A stretch of 64,000 nucleotides of DNA, from positions 124,001-188,000 of the forward strand of contig CAWINS010000011.1 of the NCBI GenBank assembly GCA_963837335.1, read 5' to 3'. Every line of letters begins with the position of its first letter. Positions within the stretch are counted from its first letter, which is position 1. Of the stretch, positions 8,480 to 17,371 are shown in pieces. The notes below the pieces were generated by a model, which was not told where the DNA came from, searched no databases, and saw only the letters and a program-made list of their open reading frames with translations. Both the position numbers and the translations under genes were made by a program. This DNA is from RYN-230 sp963837335. GTDB taxonomy: Bacteria; Actinomycetota; Actinomycetes; Streptosporangiales; Streptosporangiaceae.

Positions 8480-8929
8480 ATGACTGACGACCTGTGGCAC
8501 ACGCCGCTCGTGCACGTCCGCGGCCGCGACGTACGCGGTGATACCGGCCAGACCAGCGGGATGACCCGCCTGGAAGCCATCTCCGGCAAGTCCGCCGGCT
8601 CGTCGAAGCTCTGGATGGGCCAGACCCACGTGGCCCCGGTGACCAAGTCCGGTGACCACCATCACGGCCACGCGGAGACCGCGATCTACGTGGTGTCCGG
8701 GCATCCGGCGTTCGTGTTCGCGGAGGGGGACCACGAGGTCAGGCTGGAGACGGAGCCGGGGGACTACATCTTCGTGCCGCCGTACGTGCCGCACCGGGAA
8801 GAAAACCCGGGCGACGACGAGGCGGTCGTGGTCATCGCCCGGAGCAGCCAGGAGGGCATCGTGGTCAACCTGGAAAGCCTGTGGTCGCCGGTGGACCGGG
8901 CCGGGGACGCCGCCCCGGACGCGGGATAA
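8480..8929 (+). CDS. cupin-domain protein
   Basis: 149-aa single cupin. The metal site is clear: GDHHHGHAETAIYVVSGH gives the His/His/Glu of motif 1, and PGDYIFVPPYVPH gives the His of motif 2. ATG 8480 is preferred to 8462 because GGGAG lies 7 bases upstream. It starts 14 bases after the citrate synthase stop and is probably in the same unit. Cupins of this size act as small dioxygenases, isomerases or sensors; the substrate is not identifiable. Confidence 0.88.
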   Translation: MTDDLWHTPLVHVRGRDVRGDTGQTSGMTRLEAISGKSAGSSKLWMGQTHVAPVTKSGDHHHGHAETAIYVVSGHPAFVFAEGDHEVRLETEPGDYIFVPPYVPHREENPGDDEAVVVIARSSQEGIVVNLESLWSPVDRAGDAAPDAG

Positions 8930-8970
8930 TCCCGGCCAGGAACCGGGGCAGGTCATCTGGCTGGCTAATT

Positions 8971-8998
8971 CCTATAAAAACGATAGGAGTTATTGACA
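8971..8998 (+). promoter_or_regulatory. inverted repeat overlapping a -35-like TTGACA upstream of LLM cluster
   Basis: CCTAT (8971-8975) and ATAGG (8983-8987) form an inverted repeat around AAAAACG. TTGACA at 8993-8998 follows at once. This AT-rich island lies about 90 bases before the first LLM gene. The -10 is not clear (TTTGCA near 9016). It is the likely promoter/operator of the organosulfur cluster. Confidence 0.45.
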
Positions 8999-9088
8999 TA
9001 GCGATGGCCGGTGTGTTTGCATCCGAGGCATGCCCCCTCGCCCCGTCGCCGCCCTCCCGGGCTGCCCCGCCGCGCCCCGGGAGGGACG

Positions 9089-10175
9089 ATGACCATCGAA
9101 TTCATCGGCATCGCCGCCACCGCCCCGCACAGCGAAACCGAGATCGCCGCCCAGCCAGTCCGACCCGGTCCAGCCCGGTTACCTGGAGGAACTGGCCCGG
9201 GCGCATGAGGACGCGGGCTTCGACCGGGTGCTGGTCGCGCACTCGTCCGCGTCGCCGGACGGCTTCACCGTGGCCGACCAGGTGCTGTCGCGCACCCAGC
9301 GGCTCGGGGTGCTGCTGGCCCACCGGCCCGGGTTCGTCGCCCCGACTTACGCGGCGCGGAAATTCGCCACGCTGGACGCCTTCCACCCGGGCCGGGTCGC
9401 CCTGCACGTCATCACCGGCGGCGATGACGCGGACCAGGCCCGGGACGGGGACCTGACCGACAAGGTGACCCGGTACCGGCGGACCGATGAGTTCCTCGAC
9501 GTGCTCCGCCTGGAGTGGACGTCCGCCACCCCGTTCGACTACGCCGGGGAGTTCTACCACGTCGAGGGCGGCCTGTCGGGGGTGCGGCCCCCGCCCGGCC
9601 GGATCCCGGTCTACTTCGGCGGCGCGTCGGCGGACGCGATCCGGGTCGGCGGCAAGCACGCGGACGTGTACGCGTTCTGGGGCGAGCCGCTGGCCGGCAT
9701 CCAGGAGCGGATCGACCAGGTGCGGGCCGCGGCCAGCCCGTACGGGCGCGACCCCCGGTTCAGCGTGAGCCTGCGGCCGATCCCGGCCGCGACCGAGACG
9801 CAGGCCTGGGAGCGGGCCGCGCAGATCCTGGAACTCACCAAGGAACGGGCCAGCGGTGCCCGCAAATTCTTCAACCTCGATCACTCCCAGCAGCACGGCT
9901 CGCAGCGGCTGCTGGAATTCGCCGCCCGGGGCGACGTGCACGACGAGCGGCTCTGGACCCCGATCGCGAAGGTGACCGGGGCGGCCGGCAACTCCACCGC
10001 CCTGGTCGGCAGCTATGAGCAGGTGGCCCAGGCGCTGCTGCGGTACGTCGATCTCGGCGTGAGCACCCTGCTGATCCGCGGCTTCACCCCGCTCGCCGAT
10101 GCGCGGGACTACGCCACCCTCGTCCGTCTGGTCCGCGAGCAGGCCGACCCGGCCGCGCTCGTGAGCGCCCGCTGA
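9089..10175 (+). CDS. alkanesulfonate monooxygenase-like LLM flavoenzyme 1, one frameshift
   Basis: Bacterial-luciferase-like FMNH2-dependent monooxygenase of the SsuD type. It begins MTIEFIGIAATAPHSETEI at ATG 9089 (GGGAGGG upstream). An extra base near 9155 (CCC run) moves the frame, after which YLEELARAHEDAGFDRVLVA runs intact to 10175. Conserved blocks: VLLAHRPGFVAPTYAARKFA, GRVALHVITGG, VYFGGASADAIRVGGKHAD and GNSTALVGSYEQVAQALL. Family members cleave C-S bonds of sulfonates with O2 and reduced flavin. The total length is 1 base over a multiple of three, so a single insertion explains it. It overlaps nothing and is 13 bases before LLM 2. Confidence 0.82.
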
Positions 10176-10188
10176 TAAGGAACCGACC

Positions 10189-11357
10189 TTGACCACGGAA
10201 ATCATCGGCATGGTAGGCACGAAGGAGATCTCCGAATCCCGGGGATCCTTCGACGGGCCGCCGGTCGATCCGGGCTACCTGGCCCGGTTCGCCCAGGCCC
10301 ATGAGGCGGCCGGATTCGACCGGGTCCTGATCGGCTACCACGCCACCGGGCCCGACGGGTTCGCGGTCGCGGCCCACGTGCTGAACGCCACCACCCGGCT
10401 CAAGGTGCTGATCGCCCACCGGCCGGGCTTCGTGGCCCCGACCCTGGTGGCCCGGAAGCTGGCCACCCTGGATCAGCTGACCGGTGGCGGCCGGGTGGCC
10501 ATCCATCACATCACCGGCGGCGACGAACTGGACCAGAAGCGGGACGGCGACTTCGCCGATCACGACCGCCGCTACGCCCGCACGGCCGAGTTCATGGGGC
10601 TGCTCCGCCGCGAGCTGACCGCCACCGAGCCGTTCGATCACGACGGCGAGTTCTACCGGGTCCGCGGGGCCTACAGCTACGTCAAGCCGGCCAGCGCGGA
10701 CGCGATCCCGCTGTACTTCGGCGGCGCGTCCCCGGCGGCCATCAGCGTCGGTGCGCAGCACGCGGACGTGTACATGCTGTGGGGCGAGCCGGTGGCCGAC
10801 ATCGCCGGAGCGGGTCGCGGGGATCCGCGCGGAAGCGGCCCGGCACGGCCGCACCGTCCGGTTCAGCCTGTCCGTCCGGCCGATCGTGGCCAGCACCGAG
10901 GAAGCGGCGTGGCAGCGTGCCGAGCAGATCCGGGCGGCCACCGAGGAGCGGGTCGCCGGAACCCGCGGGCGCCCAGGTTCAGGGCATCCAGGTGCCGGAC
11001 ACCCCGGGGCCCGCCCGCCGCCTGTTCGGCTTCCGCGAATCCTCCTCGGTCGGCTCGGAGCGGCTCCAGCAGCAGGCGGCCGAGCGGGAGGTGTACGACG
11101 ACCGGCTCTGGTACGGGGTGACCCGGCTGACCGGGCCGGGCGGCAACTCCACCGCGCTGGTCGGCACCGCGGCGCAGGTCGCGGACGCGCTGATGGCCTA
11201 CCGCCGGGTGGGCGTGGACACCGTGCTCATCCGCGGCTTCGACCCGCTGGACGACGTGGTGCAGTGGGGCCGGGAGCTGGTCCCGCTGCTGCGCCAGGAG
11301 GCCGCCCGGACCCCGGTGGGCGAGCCCGGCCCGGCTGAGGGCGCCCTGACCGCATGA
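10189..11357 (+). pseudogene. alkanesulfonate monooxygenase-like LLM flavoenzyme 2, two frameshifts
   Basis: A paralogue of the preceding gene. The start is TTG 10189, with AAGGAA upstream; the protein begins MTTEIIGMVGTKEISES. The frame is right through YFGGASPAAISVGAQHADVY and WGEPVADIA. It shifts near 10805 (ERVAGIRAEAARHGRTVRFS) and again near 10967 (VYDDRLWYGVTRLTGPGGNS to the end). Each shift is a one-base excess. The stop at 11355-11357 overlaps the next ATG by 4 bases. All family blocks are present, so the enzyme would be complete if the two extra bases were removed. Confidence 0.78.
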
Positions 11358-11815
11358 CCGCTGTGACCGGCATGACCTGCCAGCCTCCGCGCACCCGGCT
11401 CCGGCCGCCCCAGCTGGCGGCGCTCCCGGACATCACGGCCGCCCTGGCCGCGCAGGCCGCCGGGCACGACCGGGACGGCTCGTTCCCGGCGGACGGCATC
11501 AGCCTGGTGCACGACGCCGGGCTGCTCACCGCCACCGTGGCCGGGCCCTACGGCGGCCCGGGCGCCGGCCTGGCCACCACGGTGCGCGATCCTGCGCGCC
11601 CTGGGCCAGGGCGACCCGTCGGTGGCGCTGGTCACGGCCATGACGTTGCTGACCCACGCGATGCAGGCGCAGGGCGGCACGTGGCCGCGGCGGATCTACG
11701 AGGAGGTCCTGCAGGAGTCCGCGCGCCGCCCGGTGCTGATCAACGCGCTGCGGGTGGAGCCGGAACTTGGCACCCCGGCCCGCGGCGGGCTGCCGGCCAC
11801 CGTGGCCCGCACACC
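11354..11815 (+). pseudogene. acyl-CoA dehydrogenase (SfnB/DszC-type) N-terminal fragment
   Basis: From ATG 11354 the frame reads an acyl-CoA-dehydrogenase N-domain (AALAAQAAGHDRDGSFPADG, LVHDAGLLTATVAGPYGGPG). A one-base excess near 11585 moves the homology to another frame (ALVTAMTLLTHAMQAQGG, LINALRVEPELGTPARGGLP). At about 11808 it breaks off inside ATVAR and the sequence becomes the middle of an LLM gene. Roughly two thirds of the dehydrogenase (FAD-binding and C-terminal helical domains) is missing. SfnB/DszC relatives are flavin-dependent desulfurisation enzymes often next to SsuD-like genes, which fits the neighbourhood. Confidence 0.7.
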
Positions 11816-12757
11816 GAGCGGCTCGGCCTGCTCATCGCGCACCGGCCCGGGTTCGTGTTCCCTACCCTGGCGGCCCGGCAGTTCGCCACGCTGGACCAGT
11901 TCTCCGGCGGCCGGGTGGCGGTGCACGTGATCACCGGCGGCAACGACGCGGAGCAGCGCCGCGACGGCGACTACCTGGGCAAGGACGAGCGGTACGCGCG
12001 GACCGACGAGTACCTGGGGATCCTCCGGCGATCGTGGACTCAGGCCGAGGCGTTCAGCCTCGACGGCAAGTTCTACCGCTTCGAGGGCTACTCCCCGGGG
12101 GTGCGGCCGGTACGGCCGGCCGGCATCCCGCTGTTCTTCGGCGGCTCCTCCGCCGCGGCCTACCGGGTCGGCGGCAAGCACGCGGACACGTTCGCGCTGT
12201 GGGGTGAGCCGCTCAAGGAGACCGCCGAGCAGATCGCCTCGGTCCGGGCCGCGGCCGCCGCGGCGGGCCGCCCCGCGCCCGGGATCAGCGTGTCGTTCCG
12301 GCCGATCCTGGGGGCCACCGAGGATCTCGCCTGGGAACGGGCGCACCGCATCCTGGAGGCCATCGAGAACCCCGGGTCCCCGTCGGCCCAGCACCGGGGC
12401 TGGCGCGGCGCGAACGGGCAGCCGGAGAACGCCGGCTCGCAGCGGCTGCTGGCGGCCGCGGCCCAAGGCGACCTGCACGACCGGGCGCTGTGGACGGCCA
12501 CGGCCCGGGCCAGCGGGGCCGGCGGCAACTCCACCGCCCTGGTCGGGACGCCGGACACGGTCGCCAAGGCGCTGCTCGATTATGTGGACCTCGGCGTGAG
12601 CACGCTGCTCATTCGCGGGTACGACCCGCTAGAGGACGCCACCGACTACGGCCGGGAGCTGATCCCGCTGGTCCGGGCCGAAGTGGCCCGCCGGGACGCG
12701 GCCCCCGTGGGGACGGCAGCGGCGGCCGCGGAAGCGGAGCTGGCCGGGCGGTCCTGA
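11808..12757 (+). CDS. alkanesulfonate monooxygenase-like LLM flavoenzyme 3, 5'-truncated and fused to the upstream fragment
   Basis: The sequence enters a third LLM paralogue at TERLGLLIAHRPGFVFPTLA, lacking about the first 60 residues seen in copies 1 and 2. It then runs complete to 12757 (GRVAVHVITGGNDAEQRRDG, LFFGGSSAAAYRVGGKHADT, GNSTALVGTPDTVAKALLDY). The frame is open back to ATG 11354, so a 467-codon chimeric ORF exists on paper. The lost part includes the first strand and helix of the TIM barrel, so activity is unlikely unless the deletion is an assembly fault. The MBL-rhodanese gene follows after 14 bases. Confidence 0.75.
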
Positions 12758-12771
12758 GCAGAGGGGGCAGC

Positions 12772-14229
12772 ATGATCGAGATACTCCAGCTCGACACCCC
12801 GTCCCTGGGGGATCGCAGCTACCTGGCCACCGACGGGACCGTGGCGCTGGTGGTCGACCCGCAGCGGGACATCGACCGGGTGCTGGCCCTGGCGGACGAG
12901 CGCGGGGTCCAGATCACCCACGTGTTCGAGACCCACCTGCACAACGACTACCTCACCGGGGGGCTGGCCCTGGCCCGGGAGACCGGGGCCGCGTACCACG
13001 TCAGCGCCGCGGACCAGGTCGCCTTCGACCGGGTCCCGGTGTCGGATGGCGACCAGGTCGAGGTCACGCCGTCCGCCTTGATCCGGGTGCTGGCCACCCC
13101 GGGCCACACGTTCACCCACCTGGCCTACGTGCTGGCCGATGGCACCGGGGATCCGGTCGCGGTCTTCACCGGCGGGTCGCTGCTGTTCGGGGCGACCGGG
13201 CGCACCGACCTGCTCGGCGCCGCCCACGCGGCGGAACTGGCCCGGGCCCAGCACGCGTCGGCGGCCCGGCTGGCCGCCGTGCTGCCCGACCGGGTCGGGG
13301 TGCTGCCCACGCACGGGTTCGGCAGCTTCTGCGCCGCCACCCAGACGGCCAGCGTGAACTGGTCCACGATCGGCCAGGAAAAGGCCGGCAACCCGGCGCT
13401 GACCCTGAGCGTGGACCGTTTCGTCACGGAACTGCTGGCTGGCCTGGACGCTTACCCGGCGTACTACGCGCGGATGGGGCCGGGCAACGCCGCGGGCCCG
13501 GCCGCACCGGACCTGTCGCTGCCCGCCCAGGCCGGGCCGGGGGAGCTGCGCCGCCGGGTGGAGGCGGGGGAGTGGCTGGTGGACCTGCGCTCGCGGCGCG
13601 TCTTTGCCGCCGGGCACCTGGCCGGCTCGCTCGGCTTCGAGCTAGGTGACACGCTGGCGGCCCAGCTGGGCTGGCTCCTGCCGGCCGGTACCCCGGTGAC
13701 GCTGCTCGGGGAGACGGCGGACCAGGTCGGCGCGGCCCAGCGGGAGCTGGCCCGGATCGGCATCGACCGGCCCGCCGCCATCGCCACCGGCAAGCCGGAG
13801 GACTGGGCCGCGGGGGAGCCGCTGGCCAGCTTCCCGGTCGCCGACTTCGCCGCGCTGGCCGAAGCCCGGCGGTCGCGCCGGGTGACGGTGCTGGACGTCC
13901 GGCGGGACCTGGAATGGGCGGCCGGCCACCTGGACGGGGCCGTCCATATCCCGCTGCACGAGCTGACCGGGCGGCTGGGCGAGATCCCCGGCGGTGAGCC
14001 GGGTGCCGGGGTGGTGCCGGGTGGCAGGTGGCGCGGGGGCGGTGAATTGTGGGTGCACTGCCAGGCGGGCTACCGCTCGGCGGTGGCCGCGTCCTTGCTG
14101 CAGGCGGCGGGCCGTGCGGTGACCGCCATCGACGATGAGTTCGGCCGCGCCGCCGAGGCGGGCCTGCCCGTGGTCGGGGAGCCCGTGGTCGGGGAGCCTG
14201 GCGGGGAGCCTGCGGCGCGGGCTGGGTGA
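12772..14229 (+). CDS. MBL-fold/rhodanese protein, persulfide-dioxygenase-like
   Basis: 485 aa. The N-terminal metallo-beta-lactamase domain has THLHNDYLTGG with H55, H57 and D59, plus LATPGHTFTH, as in ETHE1/persulfide dioxygenases. Two rhodanese domains follow. The first (LVDLRSRRVFAAGHLAGS) has no active cysteine. The second has C430 in VHCQAGYRSAVAAS, a normal rhodanese loop. The role is oxidation or transfer of sulfane sulfur, matching the C-S-cleaving LLM genes directly upstream. The ATG start has GAGGGGG nearby. A repetitive GEPVVGEP tail ends the protein. Confidence 0.88.
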   Translation: MIEILQLDTPSLGDRSYLATDGTVALVVDPQRDIDRVLALADERGVQITHVFETHLHNDYLTGGLALARETGAAYHVSAADQVAFDRVPVSDGDQVEVTPSALIRVLATPGHTFTHLAYVLADGTGDPVAVFTGGSLLFGATGRTDLLGAAHAAELARAQHASAARLAAVLPDRVGVLPTHGFGSFCAATQTASVNWSTIGQEKAGNPALTLSVDRFVTELLAGLDAYPAYYARMGPGNAAGPAAPDLSLPAQAGPGELRRRVEAGEWLVDLRSRRVFAAGHLAGSLGFELGDTLAAQLGWLLPAGTPVTLLGETADQVGAAQRELARIGIDRPAAIATGKPEDWAAGEPLASFPVADFAALAEARRSRRVTVLDVRRDLEWAAGHLDGAVHIPLHELTGRLGEIPGGEPGAGVVPGGRWRGGGELWVHCQAGYRSAVAASLLQAAGRAVTAIDDEFGRAAEAGLPVVGEPVVGEPGGEPAARAG

Positions 14230-14238
14230 GCGGCCAAG

Positions 14239-14865
14239 TCAGTCCCCGGGCGGCCTGCTGCGCACCTCGACGGTGCCCTTGTAGGTGAAGCCGCGCACGT
14301 GCAGCACGGGCGCGTCGGCCGGCACGACGGCCGCCGGGTCGGTGTCGGTGTCGGCGCCGAACCCGCCCGCCTCGACCCGGACTCCCGGGGGCACCAGGAT
14401 CGTGATCCGCGACTTGTACGCCACCGCCAGCAAGGTAGTGACCGGCGCGGTCAGCTCGGCCGCCCGCAAGTCCAGCCACCCGCTGCCCTTGTACACGATC
14501 GAGGTGTGGCGGTCCGGGACCCGCCACCGGCCCGACCGGCGGACCGGGCTCTTGAACGCGATGTTCAGCCGCCCCGGGCCTTTGCCTGCGCTGCTCTGCG
14601 CCACGGCCGCCTGGCCGGCGGCCGGGCCGGCCGCGGGCAGGTCGGCCAGCAGCCCGTCCAGGTCGGCCCGGGTCCGGGCGGACAGGGCGCTGCGCATCCG
14701 CACATCGAACTCGGCGTCATCCAGGCGGCCCTCGGCGAACGCGTCCTGCAGCCGGTGGGTCGCCGCGTCCCGCTCCCGGTCCGACGCCCGGATGGCCGGC
14801 GCCGCGCTGCTCGCGCCCGCCGCCCCGCTGCTCCCGCCCGCCGCCGGATCCATCGCTGGGTCCAT
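14239..14865 (-). CDS. DUF1707 domain-containing protein
   Basis: 208 aa. The DUF1707 helix-turn-helix-like module is visible as IRASDRERDAATHRLQDAFA, GRLDDAEFDVRMRSAL, TRADLDGLLADLP near residues 25-80. A C-terminal beta-rich domain (VYKGSGWLDLRAAELTAPVT to the end) resembles DUF2154/cell-wall-stress LiaF-like folds. ATG 14865 is chosen over TTG 14889 because GGGAGGG is 5 bases upstream. The function is unknown; the family is confined to actinobacteria. It converges on the MBL-rhodanese gene with a 9-base gap. Confidence 0.83.
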   Translation of the reverse strand: MDPAMDPAAGGSSGAAGASSAAPAIRASDRERDAATHRLQDAFAEGRLDDAEFDVRMRSALSARTRADLDGLLADLPAAGPAAGQAAVAQSSAGKGPGRLNIAFKSPVRRSGRWRVPDRHTSIVYKGSGWLDLRAAELTAPVTTLLAVAYKSRITILVPPGVRVEAGGFGADTDTDPAAVVPADAPVLHVRGFTYKGTVEVRSRPPGD

Positions 14866-14985
14866 GCCCGCCCTCCCGTTATTAGCCAACTGGCTGATAT
14901 CGAGATGTATCGTAACCCGTTCCCCGGGTCCCGGTCAGCAGTGCTGCCCAGTCGTGCTGCCCAGTGGGGCTGGCCACTGTGCTGC

Positions 14986-15762
14986 TCAGTAGCGCAGGCC
15001 GGGCCGGCGCATCACCCGGATCTTGGACTGGGGGTGCGGCAGTTCCTCCCAGTCCTCCAGTAGTTCCGCGTCGAGCCCGTGGGCGTCAGCCAGCGCGAGC
15101 AGGGTCTCCGTCCGGTAGTAGAAGTCCTCCCGCAGCACCTGGTGCTCGGTACCTTCGGTCCGGCAGAACGTGAAGTCGAACACGCCGTCGGGCCGCATCA
15201 CCCGGCCCACGTTGGCCAGGCACTCGTCGATCACCTCGATCGGCGAATGGCTGAACACACTGTGCGCGTGCACCACCGTGAACTGCTCCGGCGGCAGGAA
15301 GCGGAACTTCAGGTCATCGACCAGCTCCAGATGAGGGAGCTTGGCCTGCAGGTCGTCCCGGGCGAGGGTCTCCTGCGCGGCCAGCAGGATGTCTGGTGAG
15401 ATGTCGATGCCGTAGTAGTTGCCGGGATTGAGGTAGGCGATGAACAGCCGTCCCGCCCGCAGATCACCGCAGCCGATCTCCAGCATCCGGTCGCCGGGCT
15501 GCAGCCCGTCCTTGAGCAGGTAGTCGTATTGCAGCTGACCCACCTTGAGCCAGGAGTCGTGGGTCATGCTGCCCACCGCGGCCTCGGGGTTGCGGGCCGT
15601 GTTGGCCTTCATGACCGCCCGGTAGTAGCTGATGTGATCGGAGGCTTTCATCCCGATGAGTGCGTCCCGGCTGCGGCGCCGGGCGTAAGGCAGGACCCGG
15701 CCCGGATTCCGCAGCGCAAAGCTGAGTTTGTAGGACAGACGGGAACGGTCAGGTGCAGACAC
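14986..15762 (-). CDS. class I SAM-dependent methyltransferase
   Basis: About 258 aa with a Rossmann methyltransferase core. Motif I is MLEIGCGDLRAGRL, the acidic residue ending strand 2 is in YYGIDISPDILLA, and the post-I block is FTVVHAHSVFSHSP. GTG 15762 (MSAPDRSRLSYKL) is used as start. In-frame ATGs at 15804/15801 add 14 residues but push into the divergent promoter, and neither start has a strong ribosome site. An N-terminal basic segment (PYARRRSRDALIG) precedes the domain. Substrate unknown. It stands alone, divergent from the aldolase gene. Confidence 0.82.
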   Translation of the reverse strand: MSAPDRSRLSYKLSFALRNPGRVLPYARRRSRDALIGMKASDHISYYRAVMKANTARNPEAAVGSMTHDSWLKVGQLQYDYLLKDGLQPGDRMLEIGCGDLRAGRLFIAYLNPGNYYGIDISPDILLAAQETLARDDLQAKLPHLELVDDLKFRFLPPEQFTVVHAHSVFSHSPIEVIDECLANVGRVMRPDGVFDFTFCRTEGTEHQVLREDFYYRTETLLALADAHGLDAELLEDWEELPHPQSKIRVMRRPGLRY

Positions 15763-15835
15763 GGCACAGAGTCTCGCATGCGACCGGACCTGCCCGGACA
15801 TCAACAGCTAACGGTCCGGATGCCAGGATCAGGGC

Positions 15836-16501
15836 ATGCTTGCGGAAAACGAAGCCCGGGCGGCCGTGCTGGCCGCCGCGAAGGGCATGCTGGAACGCGG
15901 CCTTACCTCCGGGACCAGCGGCAACGTGTCCGCCCGGCTGCCTGGCGGGACCATCGTGATCACCCCGTCCGGGCTGCCCTACCAGGACATGGGCCCCGGG
16001 GACCTGGTCGTGATCACGATGGCGGGTGAGCCGGTCTCCGCGGGCGGGGGCGGCCTGGCCCCGTCGTCGGAGTACCAGCTTCACACGGCTTGCTACCAGG
16101 CGTTCGGGGAAATCGGGGCGGTCCTGCACAGCCATCCGCCGTACGCCAGCATGTTCGCGGCGGCCCGGGCGCCGGTGCCCGCGGTGATCGACGAGGCCGT
16201 CATCTTCCTGGGCGGGGAGATCCCGGTGGCGCCCTACGCGATCAGCGGCTCGGCCCAGGTCGGCGCGAACGCGGTGACCGTGCTGGCCGACCGGGCCAGT
16301 GCGCTGCTGGCCAGCCACGGCCTGGTCACGGTGGCCGGCACCCCGGCCCAGGCGCTGCACCGCGCGGTGGTATCCGAGCATTGTGCCCAGGTGGCCTGGG
16401 GCACGCGGGCCCTCGGCGGGCACGTCCCGCTGCCCGCGGCCACCCTCGAAACGTTCGGCGCAGCCTACCGGCGTGGCCGGGCCCAGCCGCCGTCACCCTG
16501 A
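15836..16501 (+). CDS. class II aldolase/adducin family protein
   Basis: 221 aa, the normal length of L-fuculose-phosphate aldolase relatives. Substrate-phosphate motifs TSGTSGNVSARL and ITPSGLPY are present. The zinc histidines are in VLHSHPPYASMF and the later SHGLVTVAG, and the acid residue lies in the IDEAVIFLGG region. It would cleave a sugar phosphate to a C2/C3 fragment, or act as a decarboxylase/epimerase of the same fold. It is a single gene, so the pathway cannot be named. The stop lies 10 bases from the convergent DUF4235 gene. Confidence 0.87.
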   Translation: MLAENEARAAVLAAAKGMLERGLTSGTSGNVSARLPGGTIVITPSGLPYQDMGPGDLVVITMAGEPVSAGGGGLAPSSEYQLHTACYQAFGEIGAVLHSHPPYASMFAAARAPVPAVIDEAVIFLGGEIPVAPYAISGSAQVGANAVTVLADRASALLASHGLVTVAGTPAQALHRAVVSEHCAQVAWGTRALGGHVPLPAATLETFGAAYRRGRAQPPSP

Positions 16502-16511
16502 CCGGGACGGC

Positions 16512-16796
16512 TCAGCTGGACGGGGATTCCGTGGCGTGGTGGCGCGTCCGCGCGGTCGCCGCGCGGACGGCCAGCACCCGGACCGCGGCGACCACCACGC
16601 CCATGGCGACAGCCCAGCCGAGGGCCTCGGCCATGCCCACCGCCGGATCTTCCGGGTCGGACGGCGGCTCCTTGCCGGTGACCTTGGTCCAGGCCATGGT
16701 GGCCACCTTGCGGGCGAGGAAAGTCGCCCCCAGGGCCGCCACCGCGTTCAGTGCCTTGGCGCCGGCGCCGGGGCCGTCCCCGTGCTTGTCTGCCAT
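16512..16796 (-). CDS. DUF4235 small membrane protein
   Basis: 94 aa, starting MADKHGDG at ATG 16796 with GGGAGG upstream. One hydrophobic segment near the N-terminus (LNAVAALGATFLARKVATMA), then WTKVTGKEPP and a second helix (ALGWAVAMGVVVAAVRVLAV) match the DUF4235 pattern of small actinobacterial two-helix membrane proteins. Role unknown. It is downstream of the DUF3093 gene with a 68-base gap. Confidence 0.82.
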   Translation of the reverse strand: MADKHGDGPGAGAKALNAVAALGATFLARKVATMAWTKVTGKEPPSDPEDPAVGMAEALGWAVAMGVVVAAVRVLAVRAATARTRHHATESPSS

Positions 16797-16864
16797 GCAA
16801 TCCTCCCTGATGCCCGCCGGGCCGGCTGTGCGCCCGCCCGGCGCGCCGGTGTGCTGCGAGCTGA

Positions 16865-17341
16865 TCATCCCACGGTTGTGCCGCCGGCTCGCGCGGCGGG
16901 CCGGGCGGCCTCGATCGCGGCGGCCAGGTCCTCCGGCCGGCGCGTGCCGATAAGCCAGTACGGCCCGCGCGCGGCCGGGTCGTCAACCGCGATATACACC
17001 GACCGGGGCAGGTAGGGCCGGGCCATCAGGTAGGCCGCCGGATCGGCCCGCGGCCCGCGCAGCGCCCGGGTCTGCTCCTCGTCCAGCGCGGTCACCTCGC
17101 CCGCCAGGGCGAGCGGCAGCCGGTCCCGGCCCACCCGGAGCTCACCGTCGGCCACCTCGAGGCGCAGCAGGCCCCAGCCGATCAGGATGGCCGCGAGGCC
17201 CGCGGTCAGGATCCCGTAGACGGCCAGGGCCGGCTCCCAGTCGAAGCCAGCCAGGAAGCCGGCCCCCAGCATGAGGACCGAAATCATCCCCAGGACCCAC
17301 CAGCTGACCGGGACACGCAGGCGTTCGTGGTAAACACGCAT
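16865..17341 (-). CDS. DUF3093 membrane protein (Rv2698-like)
   Basis: 158 aa with two N-terminal membrane helices (SWWVLGMISVLMLGAGFLAG and ALAVYGILTAGLAAILIGW). A soluble domain follows with GELRVGRDRLPLALAGEV and PYLPRSVYIAV...PYWLIGTRRPEDLAAAI, the DUF3093 pattern. ATG 17341 is preferred; an in-frame GTG lies at 17350. DUF3093 next to dut is conserved in actinobacteria (Rv2698/Rv2697c in M. tuberculosis), and dut is 1.5 kb away here, divergent. Function unknown. Confidence 0.85.
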   Translation of the reverse strand: MRVYHERLRVPVSWWVLGMISVLMLGAGFLAGFDWEPALAVYGILTAGLAAILIGWGLLRLEVADGELRVGRDRLPLALAGEVTALDEEQTRALRGPRADPAAYLMARPYLPRSVYIAVDDPAARGPYWLIGTRRPEDLAAAIEAARPAARAGGTTVG

Positions 17342-17371
17342 GGGGTCCACCGTAGTTGGTTACATGAAGCC

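Noticed and set aside
9004..9088. Cysteine-type leader peptide before the LLM cluster (ATG 9004)
   Set aside because: The short frame has a single Cys early on and no run of Cys codons, so sulfur attenuation is not supported.
14863..14889. TTG 14889 as start of the DUF1707 gene
   Set aside because: The ribosome site GGGAGGG lies between this TTG and ATG 14865, so it serves the ATG.
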